From Paenibacillus sp. oral taxon 786 str. D14 (GTDB taxonomy: Bacteria; Bacillota; Bacilli; Paenibacillales; Paenibacillaceae): a stretch of 64,000 bases of DNA. The position numbers and the translations under genes are program-made. The stretch lies in assembly GCF_000159955.1 (NCBI RefSeq), contig NZ_GG695990.1:6268-70267 (forward strand), written 5' to 3'. Numbering within the stretch: position 1 is the stretch's first letter; each line of letters starts with the position of its first letter. Under the pieces are notes generated by a model. The model saw only the letters and a program-made list of their open reading frames with translations. It was not told the DNA's origin and did no database searches. Positions 60,459 to 64,000 of this stretch are shown piece by piece.

Positions 60459-60938
60459 TTAAGCATTAATGTTTTGTGCATTCCAGGCTTCCCATCTATT
60501 TTTGGCTAAGTCGAGTGGAACGACAAATTCTTCAGCAATCCAGCGAATACCTTCATCAAGGTAATTGATGTGTGCAATATCGTCATGATTGATCATGTGA
60601 AGGGGTACAAGCAGATACTCTGCGAAATGTGCTGCTTGTATTTCGTGGCGCTGGATATGTAAGTTCGATATTTCTAAGTGGGAGGCTACATGTAGAACAT
60701 GATGACACAACTCATGGGCTACGGTCTGTCGCCATTCAGGCAGAGATAACTGATCGTTGATATATAAACCGCTCCATCCTATTTTTGTGGGATGGGCGAT
60801 ACAATGACTGCGGATTGAAGTTGGAAAGACTTCGGCTTTACAAGCATAAGCGATGGCTTCGATGTCGATTTCGTGTGGGTAGTGGATATTGAGATAATTC
60901 AAGAGTTTATTCACTTGCTGCTCTAAGTTTAAGTTCAT
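60459..60938 (-). CDS. immA: ImmA/IrrE-type metallopeptidase
   Basis: The 159-residue protein has the zinc-protease motif HELCHHVLH (75-83) and EIQAAHFAEYLLVPL downstream, typical of ImmA. In ICEBs1 and related elements ImmA cleaves the ImmR repressor to induce the element. Here it lies between the ImmR-like gene and the integrase, and may share a promoter with the integrase downstream of a LexA-like site. Confidence 0.9.
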   Translation of the reverse strand: MNLNLEQQVNKLLNYLNIHYPHEIDIEAIAYACKAEVFPTSIRSHCIAHPTKIGWSGLYINDQLSLPEWRQTVAHELCHHVLHVASHLEISNLHIQRHEIQAAHFAEYLLVPLHMINHDDIAHINYLDEGIRWIAEEFVVPLDLAKNRWEAWNAQNINA

Positions 60939-60990
60939 GAAACATCGTCCTTTTTCTTGGTGATTATGGTGTTCTAAGCTTTGAAAACAC

Positions 60991-61020
60991 GTTTAAACGG
61001 AACGTATGTTCTGTTTAAAC
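60991..61020. promoter_or_regulatory. LexA-like box inside a 30-bp dyad
   Basis: GTTTAAAC arms (60991-60998 and 61013-61020) flank GGAACGTATGTTCT (60999-61012). The core GAAC-N4-GTTC matches the Gram-positive LexA (DinR) box. It lies upstream of immA-int. CATAAT on the minus strand may be the -10. Confidence 0.65.
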
Positions 61021-61021
61021 T

Positions 61022-61046
61022 GTAAAAGAAAAGCCCTAAAGGGCTA
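61022..61046 (-). terminator. Terminator of the ImmR-like gene
   Basis: On the minus strand AGCCCTTTAGGGCT is followed by TTTTC. It separates immR from immA-int, so these should be separate transcripts. Confidence 0.65.
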
Positions 61047-61051
61047 TAGAA

Positions 61052-61483
61052 TTATTTATCTTTCAAATCCCAAGCGGATTCGTCAGTGTCTTTTTCTGTA
61101 GGAGGTACTTTCTTTTTCTTTTTGATTTCTTCATGCCAGTAGCGAATAATTTCTTCCTTTTCTTCGTTTGAAGCCTCTAAAAAACCATCGAAAAAAATTT
61201 GTTCAAGAAGTGGTGGCTTTGGAGAATTAGTGATTGAATTCTTCAAGACTTGTCCGGAAATAATGGGTGAATCAACAGAACGTACATCTGATTTTCCTAC
61301 GAGATAATCGATAGACACATTAAAGACGTTTGATATTTTTATGAGGGTGTCCATGTCAGGAGTTCTATTTCCATTTTCATAACCTGAAATGGAAACTTTA
61401 GTTAGGTTCAGTTTTGCACCTAGCTCTTCTTGTGTCCACTTATGCTCTTTTCTAAGTTGCTTTAAACGATAGGGAAAAGACAA
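61052..61483 (-). CDS. immR: ImmR-like XRE repressor
   Basis: The protein of about 143 residues has an N-terminal helix-turn-helix (KQLRKEHKWTQEELGAKLNL, then TKVSISGYENGNRTPDMDTL) and a C-terminal helical tail ending in a Lys-rich stretch (EEIKKKKKVPP). It is likely the immunity repressor of the element and the target of the adjacent ImmA. GTG 61492 overlaps the GGAG site; TTG 61483 is better spaced. It faces a divergent early promoter. Confidence 0.88.
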   Translation of the reverse strand: MSFPYRLKQLRKEHKWTQEELGAKLNLTKVSISGYENGNRTPDMDTLIKISNVFNVSIDYLVGKSDVRSVDSPIISGQVLKNSITNSPKPPLLEQIFFDGFLEASNEEKEEIIRYWHEEIKKKKKVPPTEKDTDESAWDLKDK

Positions 61484-61510
61484 TTTAATCACTCCAGAAC
61501 AAGTTCAATT

Positions 61511-61602
61511 AACTTAATAATAAGTTAACGAGCGGCTAACTTCAATGTAGTTAACTAAATAGAAATTATTCATTGACAATTCACTAAACGCTAACATATA
61601 CT
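61511..61602. promoter_or_regulatory. Divergent control region of the element
   Basis: Minus-strand promoter: TTGAAG (61545-61540), 17 bases, TATTAT (61522-61517). The inverted repeat AAGTTA-N9-TAACTT (61522-61542) overlaps this spacer. Plus-strand promoter: TTGACA (61573-61578), 18 bases, TATACT (61597-61602). GTTAAC-like half-sites recur between them. This is the layout of a repressor/Cro switch. Confidence 0.75.
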
Positions 61603-61644
61603 GGGTATAGTTCACTAATGGTTTATTCAAGGAGGTGCTGCATA

Positions 61645-61839
61645 GTGCTCTTGACTTTAAAGCAAATAAGAAAAAATAATAATAAAACTTGTCAGGAAGT
61701 CGCTGATGCTGTAGGGATAAGTAAGGTTTACTACTGGCAAATCGAGAACGGTAAAAGGAAACTTTACTATGATCTTGCAGTAAAAATAGCAGCATTTTTT
61801 AATATGTATCCTGATGATATTTTTTTACCTCAAAAGTAA
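61645..61839 (+). CDS. Cro-like helix-turn-helix protein
   Basis: The 64-residue protein is a single helix-turn-helix domain (KQIRKNNNKTCQEVADAVGI, then SKVYYWQIENGKRKLYYDLA). GTG 61645 lies eight bases after GGAGGT. It is the first gene of the early operon opposite ImmR and probably acts as a Cro-like regulator or activator. Confidence 0.82.
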   Translation: MLLTLKQIRKNNNKTCQEVADAVGISKVYYWQIENGKRKLYYDLAVKIAAFFNMYPDDIFLPQK

Positions 61840-61905
61840 ACTAAATGAAAACATAATTTCAAAAAAGTATTCTTTATAGAAACTTTGTTGGAGGCGATTA
61901 TTAGA

Positions 61906-62046
61906 ATGCAAATCTCAAAACCATATAACCCTGGTTTATCTGAAAAAGCTTGGAATAAGCTGCACAAAATGCTGGCAGCTTTAAATATCAAATACGCTGC
62001 TGAGATTCAAGCTAGCCGAAAAGCAAAGCAAGAAAAAGCTATGTAG
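61906..62046 (+). CDS. 46-residue basic peptide
   Basis: The small gene has a GGAGGCG site upstream and encodes MQISKPYNPGLSEKAWNKLH and a Lys/Ala-rich helical end. It is too short for most gene callers. Its position between the Cro-like and NusG-like genes suggests an early element gene. Function unknown. Confidence 0.6.
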   Translation: MQISKPYNPGLSEKAWNKLHKMLAALNIKYAAEIQASRKAKQEKAM

Positions 62047-62074
62047 TGAGTAAAACGATGAAGGAGGTACTCTG

Positions 62075-62908
62075 ATGGGAGCTGCATTTGCAATACAGGT
62101 TATGACTGGTAAAGAGAACAATGTTAAAAAGCTGATGGAGTGGGCGTTTGCTCGAAATGAATCCGCTCAAAATTGGATCAAGGCAGTACATACATTTACA
62201 ACAACTACTCGACGATTGCTCGGTCAGGGAAAGCTTGGAAAAGAGATTAAACGTGCTATTATGCCCGGTTATATTTTTATTGAAATGAATTACTCAGTCG
62301 ATGAAAATAATTGCTCGGCGCATTTACCTGCCGATGTGTGGCATCTCATCAAGAGTATCCCCGGAGTAATAAAACAATTTACTGGCTCTGGACAAGTTAT
62401 CGGAGCCGAAGAGTTTCAAAAGATGTTAGGGCTTGAGCCAGAGGAACAACAAGTTGAAGTTGCAGTGCCTATTCAAGAGCAAGAGGCACCTGGATCTACG
62501 GAAGAAAAGGTTCAAGTCGATGAAGTTGAGAAAAATATGAAGAATGCTCTGCATGAGGTCAATATGGCCAAGACTAAGGAAGAGCGCGTACAAGCACTAA
62601 AAGCTTTGGATGTTGCAATTTCAGCCATCCACAAACTCACAATGAGTGCGATACAACAGCTTGAAAAGGGGGCTGAAGAGCCGGTTGGAGTAGTGGCAAG
62701 GGAACTGAAAAGCATTCAGCAACATAAGAACCGAATGGCTGAAAGGGTACGAGCATTTGTAAGAAATAACAAAGAAATTGTGAGTTTTCCAAGAACCTTT
62801 TTGGACAAAATTATATACTCTGTTGATCTTCAAAGCAAATGGCTGCAATCACCGCGATCATTGATAACTTTATTGTTTAAATATCTTCGTGAGTCAGGTG
62901 TTAGCTGA
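62075..62908 (+). CDS. NusG N-terminal-domain protein with helical C-terminus
   Basis: The 277-residue protein starts with a NusG-type NGN domain (residues 4-130): AFAIQVMTGKENNVKKLMEW, then AIMPGYIFIEMNYS and SIPGVIKQFTGSGQVIG, all hallmarks of the fold. No KOW domain follows. Instead there is a charged linker (about 135-160) and a long helical region to the end (KTKEERVQALKALDVAISAI). NusG paralogues such as LoaP, RfaH and ActX act as processive antiterminators. It is on a mobile element and translationally coupled to a helicase gene (TGATG). The helical C-terminus is not one I recognise. Confidence 0.8.
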   Translation: MGAAFAIQVMTGKENNVKKLMEWAFARNESAQNWIKAVHTFTTTTRRLLGQGKLGKEIKRAIMPGYIFIEMNYSVDENNCSAHLPADVWHLIKSIPGVIKQFTGSGQVIGAEEFQKMLGLEPEEQQVEVAVPIQEQEAPGSTEEKVQVDEVEKNMKNALHEVNMAKTKEERVQALKALDVAISAIHKLTMSAIQQLEKGAEEPVGVVARELKSIQQHKNRMAERVRAFVRNNKEIVSFPRTFLDKIIYSVDLQSKWLQSPRSLITLLFKYLRESGVS

Positions 62909-64000
62909 TGGAAGCACCATTACTAGAAACGAGCACAGGCCATGTGGTGTACTTCATCCATCCACGTAACGGTAGTTTGAGTGAGGAGGATACCTTTGGT
63001 GTAGCGCGTTGGCAGCCGGAAAACGGCGGTGAACCCTTTGCCATTAAAGGCAATCTTTACGGAGTAAACAAAGGGGAGCGGATTACTGTTCATGGTAAGT
63101 GGGAGACTCACCCCAAATATGGACTACAGTTTGCTGTAGATCACTGGGAGCGGCCTTTGCCTAAAACCAAGGACCAGATTATTTCCTTCCTCAGTTCTAA
63201 ATTCGTCAAAGGGTGCGGAGTGAAAACTGCTGAATTGATCGTTCAAAAGCTCGGTGATCGAGCACTGGAACGAATTATGCATGAGGGTGCCGCTTGTCTA
63301 ATGGGTATTAAGGGGATTGGCACGAAAAGTGCAGTGAAAATTGCAGATAGCATTAAAAGCAATTTTGAAATTCAGCAGATTATGATGACGCTGTTGCCCT
63401 ACGGAATTTCTGCGGATACTGTAACGAAAATGTATAAGCAATGGGGGAACGAGTGCGTTGATATTGTGCGGCGCAACCCATATCGACTCACGGAGATTCA
63501 TCTAATCGGGTTTCTTAAGGCTGATGAGATAGCTATGACAATAGGCATTAGTATGGACTCACCGTATCGCTTAAATGCAGCGTTACAGCATGTTCTTAAC
63601 GAGACGTGCTATAAGGGTGGTCATTGCTTTGTCTTTGAACACGAACTAATTGATCGGACTAAAGAGCTTTTACGAGGCGTTTCAGAACAGGATATTGAAA
63701 CAGAGCTTCAGTTAATGGCAGCTCACGAACAAGTAATATGGGAAGAAGATAAGATTTATCCGAAGCACCTGTATATCTATGAGAATAAACTTGCTCATAA
63801 GCTGGCTTGCATGGCAACCCGGAGTGGCGGAGCTATGCCTTCTATAGAAAATTCAATCAAACAGTATCAGATGAAGCATGGTATAGTTTTGGCTGATAAG
63901 CAACGTGAAGCCATTAGAGAAATGTTTCGTCAGCAGATTCTAATTGTTACAGGGAATCCAGGCACCGGCAAAACAACTGTGGTAAAGGCTATGATCGACA
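62908..64000 (+). CDS. RecD2-like ATP-dependent DNA helicase (partial, runs off the window)
   Basis: The frame from ATG 62908 has no stop before the window end. It begins with an OB-like domain (about 1-85), then helix-hairpin-helix elements (SSKFVKGCGVKTAELIVQKL; GIKGIGTKSAVKIAD) and Walker A GNPGTGKTT near residue 350, followed by VVKAMID. This is the RecD2/YrrC arrangement of superfamily 1 helicases. The start overlaps the stop of the NusG-like gene (TGATG). It may serve replication or transfer of the element. The C-terminal helicase motifs are outside the window. Confidence 0.9.
   Translation, partial: MEAPLLETSTGHVVYFIHPRNGSLSEEDTFGVARWQPENGGEPFAIKGNLYGVNKGERITVHGKWETHPKYGLQFAVDHWERPLPKTKDQIISFLSSKFVKGCGVKTAELIVQKLGDRALERIMHEGAACLMGIKGIGTKSAVKIADSIKSNFEIQQIMMTLLPYGISADTVTKMYKQWGNECVDIVRRNPYRLTEIHLIGFLKADEIAMTIGISMDSPYRLNAALQHVLNETCYKGGHCFVFEHELIDRTKELLRGVSEQDIETELQLMAAHEQVIWEEDKIYPKHLYIYENKLAHKLACMATRSGGAMPSIENSIKQYQMKHGIVLADKQREAIREMFRQQILIVTGNPGTGKTTVVKAMID

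Overview
The window looks like a chromosomal segment of a Paenibacillus-type Gram-positive bacterium. The evidence is strong AGGAGG ribosome binding sites, frequent GTG and TTG starts, many carbohydrate ABC transporters of the LplABC type with YesMN-type two-component regulators, and Bacillus-like synteny (lipoprotein - alr - endoAI - ndoA; yknXYZ; tex; sprT). This assignment is inferred from gene content; no database was searched.

Layout. 0.1-6.8 kb: an uptake and degradation operon for uronate-containing glycans (two permeases, DUF2264 protein, heparinase II/III protein, GH88 unsaturated glucuronyl hydrolase). 6.9-9.8 kb: an ArsR-type regulator divergent from a GH51 arabinofuranosidase, with paired TTAAT-N6-ATTAA sites. 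9.9-11.7 kb: SOS-associated peptidase, patatin-like esterase and an ASCH-domain remnant. 12.0-15.9 kb: opuA glycine-betaine transporter divergent from a GbsR-type regulator. 16-20 kb: membrane-anchored hydrolase and amino acid permease. 20.3-28.1 kb: LplBCA-like transporter, YesN/YesM and an MFS exporter. 28.4-33.7 kb: small membrane protein/TetR pair, then germination-type lipoprotein, alr and the endoAI-ndoA toxin-antitoxin pair. 34-40 kb: yknXYZ-like efflux system, DUF4190 protein and Tex. 40.4-47.3 kb: a LacI-controlled sugar operon ending in an 808-residue unrecognised protein. 48-58 kb: small conserved genes, SprT, MFS/ArsR pair, a tRNA cluster (Asn, Ser, Glu, Leu), a second identical tRNA-Leu(GAG), azlDC, and the first two genes of a CpaE/CpaF (Tad-type) locus.

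58.85 kb to the end: an AT-richer mobile element inserted in cpaF. A large serine recombinase lies at its edge, beside a dyad that straddles the cpaF junction. Next come an ImmA-like protease, an ImmR-like repressor and a divergent early operon: a Cro-like regulator, a 46-residue peptide, a NusG-N-domain protein with a novel helical C-terminus, and a RecD2-like helicase that runs off the window. A LexA-like box (GAAC-N4-GTTC) lies in a 30-bp dyad upstream of immA-int.

The most unusual non-coding signal is a set of intergenic arrays. Four unrelated sequence families share one geometry: units spaced about 49-59 bp, mostly 50-53 bp, usually as two direct then two inverted copies. Four of the five arrays sit between convergent genes. 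One family occurs twice, at 11.9 and 47.9 kb, with the same architecture.
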